Source: CAYPZT01 sp964415435 (GTDB taxonomy: Bacteria > Patescibacteriota > Microgenomatia > UBA1406 > GWC2-37-13). Taken from it: a stretch of 20,096 nt of DNA. Shown piece by piece: positions 1-7,623 of the stretch (positions are counted from its first letter, which is position 1; the number at the start of each line of letters is the position of its first letter). The notes beneath the pieces are model-generated. The model saw only the letters and a list, made by a program, of their open reading frames with translations. It did no database searches and had not been told where the DNA came from. The stretch is from positions 1-20,096 of the forward strand of contig CAYPZT010000016.1 of assembly GCA_964415435.1 (NCBI GenBank), in the 5' to 3' direction. The translations under genes were made by a program, and so were the position numbers.

Positions 1-869
1 AAAATGAGATACATCAGATATATGTAGAGCAGGATTATGATAAAGGATCCGATAAATCCAACTTCTTCTCCGACAATGGCAAAGATTGAGTCGGTATGGG
101 CCTCCGGCAAAAACATGTACTTTTGACGTGATATGCCAAGTCCCATGCCGAAAAGCCCGCCGTTTCCTAGGGAAATTAATATTTGATTTATGTGATACGT
201 TATGCCAAGCGGATCCAGCTCGGGATTGAAAAAAGCAAGAATCCTTTTAAATCGATACGCTGAAAATTTAACAAGAAGAAGAAAGCCGCCCGCTGCGACG
301 GGAATAAGAAACAAAAGATAGTGGAGTTCTATTCCAGCTAGAAAATAGATGGTAATGCCGAGTAAAAATACGATCATTGCAGTTCCCATGTCTGGCTGTA
401 AAAAAATAAGCGCCATGAGGATACCTAGAAGTATGATGAAGGAAAAAAACCGCTTCCTTTCCCGGTGATTGAACCACGAGGCGAGGTAGATGATTACGCA
501 TAACTTTGCCAGCTCTGTGGGCTGCAGATTGAAAAAACCTAAATCTATCCACCGTCTTGCTCCTCCCGCACTGTGTCCTACACCTGGAATGAGAACAAGA
601 AGTAGCAGCACTATCGTCGTAATCATTCCCAAAAAAGATAGGTAGTACAGTTTATGATAATTGAAATAAGAAACGGCTACCATCAGTACGACACCCAAAA
701 ATACCCAGAGCACCTGCAATTTAAGATAGTAAAAGCTATGTCCAAATTCATTGAAACTTCGTATGGATGACGACTCAAAAACAAAAAAAAGACCGACCGC
801 ACAGAGTATCAGGGGAAGAGCGAGAAGATGAACAGAAAAAAGCGATATTTTTCTTTTGTGCTTGTGCAT
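1..869 (-). CDS. ftsW: FtsW-type SEDS peptidoglycan polymerase, 3' end cut by window edge
   Basis: An open frame of 289 codons runs from an ATG at 867-869 to the left edge without a stop; FtsW is usually about 370-400 residues, so the C-terminal quarter is missing. The protein is hydrophobic with many membrane helices. It carries SEDS signatures: RRWIDLGFFNLQPTELAK, QPDMGTAM, and LPEAHTDSIFAIVGEEVGF, in which D260 is the conserved extracellular aspartate needed for glycan polymerisation in RodA/FtsW. The family polymerises lipid II into glycan strands at the septum, together with a class B PBP. The gene starts 4 nt after the murD stop, so the two are surely co-transcribed, as in the dcw cluster; murG would be expected further left. 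FtsW is preferred to RodA because of murD linkage and because a second, RodA-like copy lies at 5246-6280. No clear ribosome-binding site was seen. Confidence 0.93.
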   Translation of the reverse strand, partial: MHKHKRKISLFSVHLLALPLILCAVGLFFVFESSSIRSFNEFGHSFYYLKLQVLWVFLGVVLMVAVSYFNYHKLYYLSFLGMITTIVLLLLVLIPGVGHSAGGARRWIDLGFFNLQPTELAKLCVIIYLASWFNHRERKRFFSFIILLGILMALIFLQPDMGTAMIVFLLGITIYFLAGIELHYLLFLIPVAAGGFLLLVKFSAYRFKRILAFFNPELDPLGITYHINQILISLGNGGLFGMGLGISRQKYMFLPEAHTDSIFAIVGEEVGFIGSFIIILLYIYLMYLI

Positions 870-873
870 ACAT

Positions 874-2211
874 TTAGTTGGTTTCCTTTACAATCTTGTT
901 GAACTCTTCACCCCGGTGGAACTCATTATTAAACATCGCAAAGGAAGTGGCAGCGGGAGAAAAAAGAATAACCGGTTTCCTGTCTTTTATGGACTCCGCC
1001 CGTTTTAGCGCGTGTATATATGCCTGCTTTAGATCATCAAATACTTCCGAAAGTTTGGATGCAAACTCCATCCGCAGCTCCGGAAGCATCTTGTCTGTGA
1101 ATGAGCCCTTAAGGAGAACAAGAGAATCAACCGGCTTCAGCGCGTCAAGAAGTTCTTTGTACGGTAAATTTTTATCCTTTCCTCCAAGGAGGAGTATGAC
1201 GGGGCGTCCTTCAAAGCTTTTAAGAGCAGTGATGGTTGCGATCGGTGTGGTTGAGGTGGTGTCATTGACGATGGTTATGCCGTCAATGTCTTTTACAACT
1301 TCTATGCGATAGGGGAGCCCTTTAAATGTAGATAAAGCTAGGACAGCCTGATCCTTTGTAACTCCTGCGTCCTGCGCAGCCAAAACTGCCGCCGCCGCAT
1401 TTTCCTTATTATGCTCTCCGGGCACTGGAAGAGTGAAGTCTGGTAACTCGTCTTTTCCGAAGAACTGGATAGTGCTTTGCGGTGCGGTGGTTTTTATTTT
1501 GTCTTTCAAGGACTTATTGATGATAAGGTAGTCACCCGGTTTTTGGTAAGCGAAAATCGCTGACTTGTCATAGAAATAATCTTCCATCGAGGTGTAATAG
1601 TTTAGATGGTCCGGATAAAAATTGGTGAAGACCGCTATGTGGGGGCTTATCTTTTTTCGATGGAATCCCGATAGTGGCCAAGAAGGGAGTTCCATTACGA
1701 CATGTTCATCTTTTGAAATCTCCGGCAGCATATTTATGCTAGAAAGATGGGGTATACTTCCTGCAAGCCGCACTTTCCTGCCGGATTCTTTGAGGATATG
1801 ATAGATCATTGAGGTTGTTGTCGATTTACCCCGTGTGCCCGTAACTCCTATAATGGGTGCTGGACAGTTGGCGGCAAAGAAAGAAAGCTCCATTTCGACA
1901 GGCGTCCCTTTCTTTTCCGCTTCAGTAAGTTCAGGCATGTTCCATGGTACAAACGGACCTTTAAAGATAATGTCTGCCCATAGGAAATCTTCAAGCTCGT
2001 GCTTGCCAAGTGTGTACTTAATTGGATAAGCAGAAAGACTATCGATTGAAGGTGCCAGTTCAGCCGCTGTTTTTCTGTCGGTTACTCTTACCTGAGCTCC
2101 GAGACCGGCAAAGAAGCGAGCAACCCCAACCCCGCCTCCGAGAAGTCCGAGTCCCACCACAAGGATCTTTTTTTGGCCATATTTCTCCATCAGTGCTCCG
2201 AGCGTATTCAT
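874..2211 (-). CDS. murD: UDP-N-acetylmuramoyl-L-alanine--D-glutamate ligase
   Basis: The 445-residue length is normal for MurD, which adds D-glutamate to UDP-MurNAc-L-alanine in the cytoplasm. An N-terminal Rossmann segment (VVGLGLLGGGVGVARF) binds the UDP substrate. The Mur-ligase P-loop follows (GVTGTRGKSTTT, about residues 120-131), then PDHLNYYTSMEDYFYDKSAIF with the lysine expected to be carbamylated, then GEHNKENAAAA, NDTTSTTPIA and the C-terminal FSPAATSFAMF. Several motifs differ from the textbook MurD: ELPSWPLSGF where ELSSFQLE-like is usual, NDTTSTTP for NDSKATN, and KGPFVP for SPGIP. The GGGxGVAR form is, from memory, typical of Chloroflexi and CPR MurD. The ATG lies 6 nt after a TACAAT box, which supports this start over the internal Met8. 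It heads an operon with ftsW and diverges from ileS. Confidence 0.93.
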   Translation of the reverse strand: MNTLGALMEKYGQKKILVVGLGLLGGGVGVARFFAGLGAQVRVTDRKTAAELAPSIDSLSAYPIKYTLGKHELEDFLWADIIFKGPFVPWNMPELTEAEKKGTPVEMELSFFAANCPAPIIGVTGTRGKSTTTSMIYHILKESGRKVRLAGSIPHLSSINMLPEISKDEHVVMELPSWPLSGFHRKKISPHIAVFTNFYPDHLNYYTSMEDYFYDKSAIFAYQKPGDYLIINKSLKDKIKTTAPQSTIQFFGKDELPDFTLPVPGEHNKENAAAAVLAAQDAGVTKDQAVLALSTFKGLPYRIEVVKDIDGITIVNDTTSTTPIATITALKSFEGRPVILLLGGKDKNLPYKELLDALKPVDSLVLLKGSFTDKMLPELRMEFASKLSEVFDDLKQAYIHALKRAESIKDRKPVILFSPAATSFAMFNNEFHRGEEFNKIVKETN

Positions 2212-2217
2212 ACTTCT

Positions 2218-2223
2218 ATTGTA
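2218..2223 (-). promoter_or_regulatory. -10 box of murD, leaderless arrangement
   Basis: TACAAT on the minus strand ends 6 nt before the murD ATG, so transcription would begin at or next to the A of the start codon. No convincing -35 element is seen. The box lies within the 47-bp divergent gap to ileS and partly overlaps an inverted repeat (TACCC/GGGTA, 2222-2239). Confidence 0.6.
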
Positions 2224-2245
2224 CCCAAATTAGTGGGTAATATAC

Positions 2246-2251
2246 TATAAT
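2246..2251 (+). promoter_or_regulatory. -10 box of ileS, leaderless arrangement
   Basis: A perfect TATAAT ends 7 nt before the ileS ATG; an overlapping TATACT lies at 2241-2246. With initiation 6-8 nt after the box, the mRNA would have essentially no 5' leader, which leaves no room for a T-box riboswitch of the kind that often controls ileS in Gram-positive bacteria. No good -35 element was found. Confidence 0.62.
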
Positions 2252-2258
2252 TTAGCTC

Positions 2259-5249
2259 ATGTTTAGCAAGGTTGATCCAAATGTTACTTTTCCCGAGATG
2301 GAAAAGAAGTGGCTTGCAAAATGGCAAGAGAAAGGATTAGTTCAGAAATATCTCCGTAAAAACGATTCCTCCAAGAAAATCTTTTCATTTCAGGATGGTC
2401 CTATAACAGCGAACAACCCGATGGGTGTACATCATGCCTGGGGCAGGAGCTACAAGGATTTATGGCAGAAATTCTTTAATCTGAAAGGATACCGTCAGCA
2501 GTTTCAAAATGGTTTTGACTGTCAGGGTTTGTGGGTTGAAGTGGAAGTGGAAAAGGAGCTGGGACTTAAAAGCAAACGTGATATAGAGAACCTCGTACCG
2601 GGCGATAGAAAACAGTCCATTGCCAAATTTGTGGACCTCTGTAAGGCGCGTGTGTACAAGTTTTCGGGTATTCAGACAGAACAGTCCAAGCGACTAGGAT
2701 ATTTTATGGACTGGGACCATTCGTACTACACGATGAGTGATGCCAACAACTATATGATCTGGCACTTTTTGAAAGTCGCATTCGAACATGGGTGGATATA
2801 CAAAGGTCATGAGTCCGTACCCTGGTGTCCCCGATGTGAGACGGCAATTTCCCAGCATGAGATGCTTACCGAGGATTATAAGGAAGTGGTTCATGAATCT
2901 ATTTATTTTGAGCTGCCCATCATCGGGCGTGATAAAGAGTTTCTTTTGGTGTGGACCACAACTCCATGGACCTTGCCAGCGAATATCGCGGTTGCAGTTG
3001 ATAGTAATATGGACTATTCATTGGTCGAGGGAAAGTCGGGCAATAAATTCTGGCTTGCAAAAGAGAGAATAGACAAAGTATTTACAGAGGGCTATGTCAA
3101 AATTCATAAGACGGTAAAGGGGAAAGAATTGGTCGGTCTCCGATATCGCACTGCTTTTGACGACCTGCCCGCAGTCGCGAAAACGGCCGAGGAACATCCG
3201 GAAGCGTTTCATAGTGTTGTTGCGACTGATCCACAAATACTTCCTATCTCGTTAACGGAGGGAACGGGTATGGTCCATACTGCGGTTTCAGCCGGTGTCG
3301 AGGACTTTAAGCTTGGTAAAAAGCTCGGTCTCCCCATGATTCCAGTCATTGCCGATAACGCGGACTATATCGAGGGATTAGGCCAGTTTACCGGTAAAAA
3401 TGCTAAAAAACATCCGCGAATTATTCTCGACTATCTTGAAGAAAAAGATAAAAAAGAGGACGGATGGGTGTTCCTGATTCACCGATACAAGCACCGTTAT
3501 CCTGCATGCTGGAGATGTAAGTCAGAGCTTGTTTGGAAAGTTGCCGATGAGTGGTATATCGCGATGGATGTTCCCTCCAAAAAGGACGGTAAGGGTGCGC
3601 TTCGCGGCCGTATGATGGAAGTAGCAAAAAAAATAACATGGATGCCTGAGTTTGGTCTGGATCGGGAACTTGACTGGCTCAAGAATATGCATGACTGGCT
3701 CATCAGTAAAAAAAACCGTTACTGGGGTCTGGCTCTTCCTATCTACGAATGCAAAAAATGTGGCGTCTTTGAAGTTGTCGGATCAAAAGAAGAGCTGAAA
3801 AAAAGAGCTATCGCGGGATGGGATCAATTTGAAGGGAAGACTCCTCATAAACCTTTTATCGATGAAGTGAAAATCAGATGCGAAAAGTGTGGTGCAGAAG
3901 TTTCACGAATAGATGATGTTGGTAATCCCTGGCTTGACGCAGGAATCGTTCCATACTCCACCATAACACAGAACAATCAAGGTGAACCTCTTTATCTTAT
4001 CGATAAGGAGGAGTGGCAAAAATGGTTTCCACGTGACTTTATAACAGAGTCCTTTCCCGGGCAGTTTAAAAACTGGTTTTATGCAATGATTGCAGAATCC
4101 ACTGTTCTTGAAAATACACATCCGTTTAAGAGAGTTCTTGGCTTCGGTACGCTCCTGGGGGAAGATGGGCGGGCAATGCACAAAAGCTGGGGCAACTCGA
4201 TTGAGTTTAATGAGGGTGCGGACAAAATTGGAGTAGACGTGATGCGGTGGATGTTTGCCAGGCAAAATCCGGCAGACAATATGCTTTTTGGCTATAAAAA
4301 AGCCGATGAGGTGAGACGCCAGTTTTATCTCCTTCTTTGGAATGTGTATAAATTCTTTGTTGAGTACGCAACTCTTGAGAATGTTACCGAGGAGGAATTG
4401 GAAAAAACAAAACTAGGAGAATCAAAACACGTACTTGACCGCTGGATTCTTTCACGATTCCATAATCTCATGAGAGCTACGAAAAAATCGCTGGAAAACT
4501 ATAGTGCACGTGATGCAGCGGCGGCAACAGAACTATTTATGGATGAGTTCTCTACATGGTATATACGCCGAAGCCGTGAGAGACTTTGGGTTAACTCCGA
4601 TGATAGGGGAGACAAGCTCAACTTTTATAAGACAACTCACCACGTACTTCTTAATCTAAGTATTATTCTTTCGCCGATTATGCCTTTTGTAACCGAAGAA
4701 ATGTATACGAACCTTTCACAGAATGAATCTGTACATTTGGCTCAGTGGCCTGAGGTGCAGGAAGGTCTTATCGATATGAAGCTGGAAACAGAGATGGATC
4801 ATGCACGAAAACTTACAGAACTCGGTCATTCCTTGAGAAAGGAATTGAAACTGAAAATAAGGCAGCCCCTTCTTTTTGCTGATCATGCGGTAGAGTCGAA
4901 GAAAATCGAAAATGGAGATGTGTTACAACAGGTCCTGCAGGAGCTCAATGTAAAAAGATGGGTCGATGCATCAGATGACCTAGGAAAGAAGTCTGTAGTT
5001 TCAAAGAAGAGTGATGACGGGTATGCTATTTCTTTGGAGACCGAACTAACAGAAGAGTTGAAGCATGAGGGAGAATTGCGAGACCTTATAAGAACTATTC
5101 AAAAAATGAGAAAAGAGCAGGGTGCACGATCTGATCAGGAAGTAGATCTGGTAGTTCCTTCGGCGTTTGAAAAAGATTTTGACTTCATCAAAAAAAGGGT
5201 ACAGGCTAAAAGTATAAGTACCGGCAAAGATATTGCGGTAAACCTATGA
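2259..5249 (+). CDS. ileS: Isoleucyl-tRNA synthetase
   Basis: This 996-residue class I synthetase charges tRNA-Ile. The signature region near residues 47-62 reads ANNPMGVHHAWG, so the HIGH motif is GVHH: the second histidine is kept and the first is glycine. The CP1 editing domain is marked by VWTTTPWTLPAN (about residues 230-242). CxxC pairs follow: CPRC and CWRC in the insertion, CKKC and CEKC near 500-550. The KMSKS loop is AMHKSWGN (A639-N646), keeping the catalytic second lysine. The anticodon-binding domain starts around HVLDRWILSRF and includes FSTWYIRRSRERLW. The C-terminal CxxC...CxxC zinc module of the E. coli-type enzyme is absent, which suggests an IleRS2-like or CPR-specific form; this is inference. 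The ATG lies 7 nt after TATAAT. The stop overlaps the start of the next SEDS gene (ATGA). Confidence 0.96.
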   Translation: MFSKVDPNVTFPEMEKKWLAKWQEKGLVQKYLRKNDSSKKIFSFQDGPITANNPMGVHHAWGRSYKDLWQKFFNLKGYRQQFQNGFDCQGLWVEVEVEKELGLKSKRDIENLVPGDRKQSIAKFVDLCKARVYKFSGIQTEQSKRLGYFMDWDHSYYTMSDANNYMIWHFLKVAFEHGWIYKGHESVPWCPRCETAISQHEMLTEDYKEVVHESIYFELPIIGRDKEFLLVWTTTPWTLPANIAVAVDSNMDYSLVEGKSGNKFWLAKERIDKVFTEGYVKIHKTVKGKELVGLRYRTAFDDLPAVAKTAEEHPEAFHSVVATDPQILPISLTEGTGMVHTAVSAGVEDFKLGKKLGLPMIPVIADNADYIEGLGQFTGKNAKKHPRIILDYLEEKDKKEDGWVFLIHRYKHRYPACWRCKSELVWKVADEWYIAMDVPSKKDGKGALRGRMMEVAKKITWMPEFGLDRELDWLKNMHDWLISKKNRYWGLALPIYECKKCGVFEVVGSKEELKKRAIAGWDQFEGKTPHKPFIDEVKIRCEKCGAEVSRIDDVGNPWLDAGIVPYSTITQNNQGEPLYLIDKEEWQKWFPRDFITESFPGQFKNWFYAMIAESTVLENTHPFKRVLGFGTLLGEDGRAMHKSWGNSIEFNEGADKIGVDVMRWMFARQNPADNMLFGYKKADEVRRQFYLLLWNVYKFFVEYATLENVTEEELEKTKLGESKHVLDRWILSRFHNLMRATKKSLENYSARDAAAATELFMDEFSTWYIRRSRERLWVNSDDRGDKLNFYKTTHHVLLNLSIILSPIMPFVTEEMYTNLSQNESVHLAQWPEVQEGLIDMKLETEMDHARKLTELGHSLRKELKLKIRQPLLFADHAVESKKIENGDVLQQVLQELNVKRWVDASDDLGKKSVVSKKSDDGYAISLETELTEELKHEGELRDLIRTIQKMRKEQGARSDQEVDLVVPSAFEKDFDFIKKRVQAKSISTGKDIAVNL

Positions 5250-6280
5250 TCTCTCTTCTCCTGCCCACCATTTTTTTGTATGCGTTCGGTCTTTTTAATA
5301 TTCTTGGCATAAAAAAAGAGCTTTTTCTGACGGAACTCATATATGTTGCTTTCGGATTCGCGGTTTTCTTTATCGTAAAGGCAATAGGTAGACCATTTTT
5401 TAAAATAAATTCCTATCTGTTTTATTGGGTTTTCATAACACTCTTACTCATAACATATATTATCGGCCTCGAAGCGAAAGGCTCCCAGCGGTGGATTGAT
5501 TTTTATTTTTTTAGACTGCAAGCCTCAGAAATATTTAAGCCGTTTTTTATACTTTTTTTTGCGGATTTTTTATCAAAAAAACATACTGCCGTAAAGCAGA
5601 GCGTCATTTTTTTCCTAAGCCTTCTCTACTTTCTTTTACCAGCGTTTGTCATCTTTAAACAGCCAGATTTGGGCAACGCGATGGTATATGTTGCCATGTA
5701 TCTCGTAATGGTACTCTTTTCGCCACTTCCCAAAAGATATTTTCTTTATATGATAGGTTTCTTTCTTTTACTTATACCACTTGGCTGGCTATTCCTTCAC
5801 GATTACCAGAAGGATCGCATCTTGAGCTTTATGAATCCGGCCCAGGACAGCCAGGGTAATGCCTACAATATGATCCAGGCAATGATAACGGTGGGGTCCG
5901 GCATGTTTCTGGGAAAAGGATTAGGTCTGGGTACACAGGCGAGATTCTCGTTTTTGCCGGAAAATCATACAGATTTCGCATTTTCCTCTCTCGTTGAGCA
6001 GTTTGGCTTTATCGGTGGGGCAGTGGTAATTGTATGCCTGCTTTTGATTTTTCTATCCCAACTCAGGAAGCTTTTTTACTATTTTTACCGGAAAGACGAG
6101 GACTCGGTGAACTCCTTTCTCTATATCATTGGCTTCTTTTCTTACTTTCTTTTCCAGACAATAGTGAATATCGGTATGAATGTTGGCATGTTTCCGATCG
6201 CGGGTATTGCCTTACCATTCATATCCTACGGAGGCTCTGCGATAGTTGCGATTATGATAGGTTTGGCTTTACTTCCATAA
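5246..6280 (+). CDS. rodA: RodA-type SEDS peptidoglycan polymerase
   Basis: This 344-residue polytopic membrane protein is the second SEDS protein in the window. Diagnostic stretches are QRWIDFYFFRLQASEIFKP, KQPDLGNAMVYVAMYL, LGTQARFSFLPENHTDFAF (D243 is the conserved catalytic-region aspartate), and the C-terminal PIAGIALPFISYGGSA. RodA extends glycan strands during elongation with a class B PBP at the cytoplasmic membrane. At 344 residues it is slightly shorter than the usual 370; it starts almost directly in the first membrane helix, lacking the cytoplasmic N-terminal tail. The start overlaps the ileS stop by 4 nt, so translation is probably coupled. The rodA rather than ftsW call rests on its separation from the mur genes and the presence of an FtsW next to murD; a divergent FtsW paralogue is the alternative. 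Confidence 0.88.
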   Translation: MISLLLPTIFLYAFGLFNILGIKKELFLTELIYVAFGFAVFFIVKAIGRPFFKINSYLFYWVFITLLLITYIIGLEAKGSQRWIDFYFFRLQASEIFKPFFILFFADFLSKKHTAVKQSVIFFLSLLYFLLPAFVIFKQPDLGNAMVYVAMYLVMVLFSPLPKRYFLYMIGFFLLLIPLGWLFLHDYQKDRILSFMNPAQDSQGNAYNMIQAMITVGSGMFLGKGLGLGTQARFSFLPENHTDFAFSSLVEQFGFIGGAVVIVCLLLIFLSQLRKLFYYFYRKDEDSVNSFLYIIGFFSYFLFQTIVNIGMNVGMFPIAGIALPFISYGGSAIVAIMIGLALLP

Positions 6281-6289
6281 TTTTTCAGG

Positions 6290-6295
6290 TATACT
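6290..6295 (+). promoter_or_regulatory. -10 box of rplU-rpmA, leaderless arrangement
   Basis: TATACT ends 6 nt before the rplU ATG. Sixteen nt upstream, TTTACT at 6268-6273 matches the -35 consensus TTGACA at four of six positions and lies in the last codons of rodA. This would give the two ribosomal protein genes their own leaderless transcript even though they sit only 21 bp downstream of the ileS-rodA unit. Confidence 0.6.
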
Positions 6296-6301
6296 ATTAG
6301 G

Positions 6302-6613
6302 ATGGCTACTTATGCAGTTGTTAAGGCAGGCGGAAAACAGTATCTAGTCAAGAATAATGACGAAATAGTTGTTGAACGCGTTTCTATGCCTGAAAAAAAG
6401 GATATCGAGCTCGAAACTCTCGCCGTTTTTACCGATGATGGTGCAAAACTTGAGCTTGGAACACCTATGACCGGACAGAAGGTTAAAGCACACGTTATGT
6501 CTCATGTTAAGGGAGACAAGGTAAGAATCGCTCGATTCAGAGCAAAAGTCCGTTATAGAATTGTAAAAGGTTTCAGAGCCGCACTCACACGGCTGAAAGT
6601 AACCGTTTCATAA
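6302..6613 (+). CDS. rplU: 50S ribosomal protein L21
   Basis: The 103-residue length and the N-terminus YAVVKAGGKQYLVKNNDEIV match bacterial L21, a large-subunit protein that contacts 23S rRNA. The C-terminal RNA-binding stretch KVRYRIVKGFRAALTRLKV corresponds to the usual K-rich segment with the GHRQ box, here GFRA. It is followed after 6 nt by rpmA, the conserved rplU-rpmA pair. The ysxB/prp gene that sits between them in Firmicutes is absent, in keeping with an L27 that has no cleavable N-terminal extension. The ATG is 6 nt from a TATACT box, and no leader remains for an L21-type RNA regulator. Confidence 0.96.
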   Translation: MATYAVVKAGGKQYLVKNNDEIVVERVSMPEKKDIELETLAVFTDDGAKLELGTPMTGQKVKAHVMSHVKGDKVRIARFRAKVRYRIVKGFRAALTRLKVTVS

Positions 6614-6619
6614 CCTACT

Positions 6620-6865
6620 ATGGCACATACCAAAGCACAAAAAGCAGTACGCGGCAATAGAGATTCACGTTCCAAAAGACTAGGCGTAAAAGTTTACGGA
6701 GGTCAGTCGGTTATCCCTGGCAACGTCATCATTCGTCAAAGAGGTTCAAAAGTAAATGCAGGCCACGGTACTCTTCTTTCAAAAGACTTCACTATCATTG
6801 CTCTTAAAAAAGGTACTGTACAGTTTAAGACCTTAAACGGAGAAAAATACGTAGTAGTTGTCTAA
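6620..6865 (+). CDS. rpmA: 50S ribosomal protein L27
   Basis: This 81-residue protein has the L27 signature order: MAHTKAQKAVRGNRDSRSKR, then LGVKVYGGQSVIPGNVIIRQ, then RGSKVNAGHGT. L27 sits near the peptidyl-transferase centre, where its flexible N-terminus reaches the tRNA ends. The protein begins directly at the mature MAH-type terminus, so no Prp-protease processing is expected. It lies 6 nt after rplU and has no Shine-Dalgarno sequence. The usual MAHKKAGGSTRNGRDS beginning is altered here (TKAQKAVRG), but the GRDS-like NRDS element is retained. It ends 23 bp from the convergent hydrolase gene, with no recognisable terminator hairpin between them. Confidence 0.96.
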   Translation: MAHTKAQKAVRGNRDSRSKRLGVKVYGGQSVIPGNVIIRQRGSKVNAGHGTLLSKDFTIIALKKGTVQFKTLNGEKYVVVV

Positions 6866-6888
6866 GCATCCCCCCTTACTAGACGCAT

Positions 6889-7566
6889 TTAGGAAAAGCT
6901 CGATTGATTCAAAAATTTTTCGATCGCATCTAGTACTATCTGACTCTCTTTTGCAGAAGCTCTAAAATCATGTCCCATTTTGGGCTGTCTCACAACGTAT
7001 GGATTATTGGCATTTTCCACAATTCTTTCGGTTTCGGAAGGAGGAATGCTTTTATCTTCAAGAGCAATAAATATCATTAGCGGTTTATATAGTTGTTTGA
7101 CTTCTTCAACTGCAGAATATTGGAGACCGTCTTCTGCAAAGGCATAGGGAATATCAAAGGATCTGGACTTACTCGGATTGCCAGGTAATTCTCTTTCTGA
7201 GTGGCGTGGCTGTTTCTCTTTCCAGTGTAAAGAAATCCCAATTCTGTCAGGCGGTGGACAAAGAGCGACTATTTTTGTTACTTCTTTGATTTTACTTCCG
7301 GCCACTATTGCCACAAAGCCTCCTAAGCTGTGTCCAATGAGTACAATTTCACTAGCATTCTTTGCTGTGTAAAATGTAACCCTTTGAGAAACCTGTTTTA
7401 TGTAATTGGTGATCGTATAGTTTTTAACCTCTCCTGTTTTCCAAAGATCACAAGGATCTAATCTTTCAACCACATATCCTAAGTCTTTTAACCGTTTCTC
7501 AAATATCTTCATATGAAGATAGTCGGGTGAATCAAGGTATCCAGGTAATAATAACGCGACTTTCAT
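6889..7566 (-). CDS. Small alpha/beta hydrolase (esterase-like)
   Basis: A 225-residue cytoplasmic protein without a signal peptide. It begins with the first strand and oxyanion-hole region of an alpha/beta hydrolase (VALLLPGYLDSPD). A complete triad can be proposed: nucleophile S80 in IGHSLGG, acid D171 in IALEDKSIPP, and H199 in KMGHDF. Overall order and size recall RBBP9/YdeN-type serine hydrolases or dienelactone-hydrolase relatives. The substrate cannot be told from sequence. The gene stands alone, convergent with rpmA and divergent from the ParB-like gene. The ATG lies 6 nt after TATAAT, which supports this start and predicts a leaderless mRNA. Confidence 0.85.
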   Translation of the reverse strand: MKVALLLPGYLDSPDYLHMKIFEKRLKDLGYVVERLDPCDLWKTGEVKNYTITNYIKQVSQRVTFYTAKNASEIVLIGHSLGGFVAIVAGSKIKEVTKIVALCPPPDRIGISLHWKEKQPRHSERELPGNPSKSRSFDIPYAFAEDGLQYSAVEEVKQLYKPLMIFIALEDKSIPPSETERIVENANNPYVVRQPKMGHDFRASAKESQIVLDAIEKFLNQSSFS

Positions 7567-7572
7567 GCTAGT

Positions 7573-7578
7573 ATTATA
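7573..7578 (-). promoter_or_regulatory. -10 box of the alpha/beta hydrolase gene, leaderless arrangement
   Basis: TATAAT on the minus strand ends 6 nt before the ATG at 7564-7566. It lies in a 57-bp divergent gap that also holds the -10 box of the ParB-like gene. No -35 match was recognised. Confidence 0.6.
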
Positions 7579-7611
7579 ATACTCTATAAATTTAATTGAC
7601 TCCTTCTCTGA

Positions 7612-7617
7612 TACAAT
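7612..7617 (+). promoter_or_regulatory. -10 box of the ParB-like gene, leaderless arrangement
   Basis: TACAAT ends 6 nt before the ATG at 7624. A TTGACT at 7596-7601 looks like a -35 element but is only 10 nt away, too close for a normal sigma-70 spacing, so it is not counted. Confidence 0.55.
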
Positions 7618-7623
7618 CTAGAT

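Noticed and set aside
268..552. Minus-strand 94-codon frame inside the ftsW region
   Set aside because: It is a different frame of the same strand as ftsW, which has clear SEDS motifs throughout; this frame shows none.
878..1312. Plus-strand 144-codon frame opposite murD
   Set aside because: Antisense shadow of the conserved MurD C-terminal domain; no recognisable motifs and no promoter.
6900..6930. A/T palindrome near the end of the hydrolase gene as a bidirectional terminator
   Set aside because: It lies within hydrolase codons and the flanking arms do not form a stable GC-rich stem.
7596..7601. TTGACT as a -35 element for the ParB-like gene
   Set aside because: Only 10 nt separates it from the TACAAT box, too short for a sigma-70 promoter.
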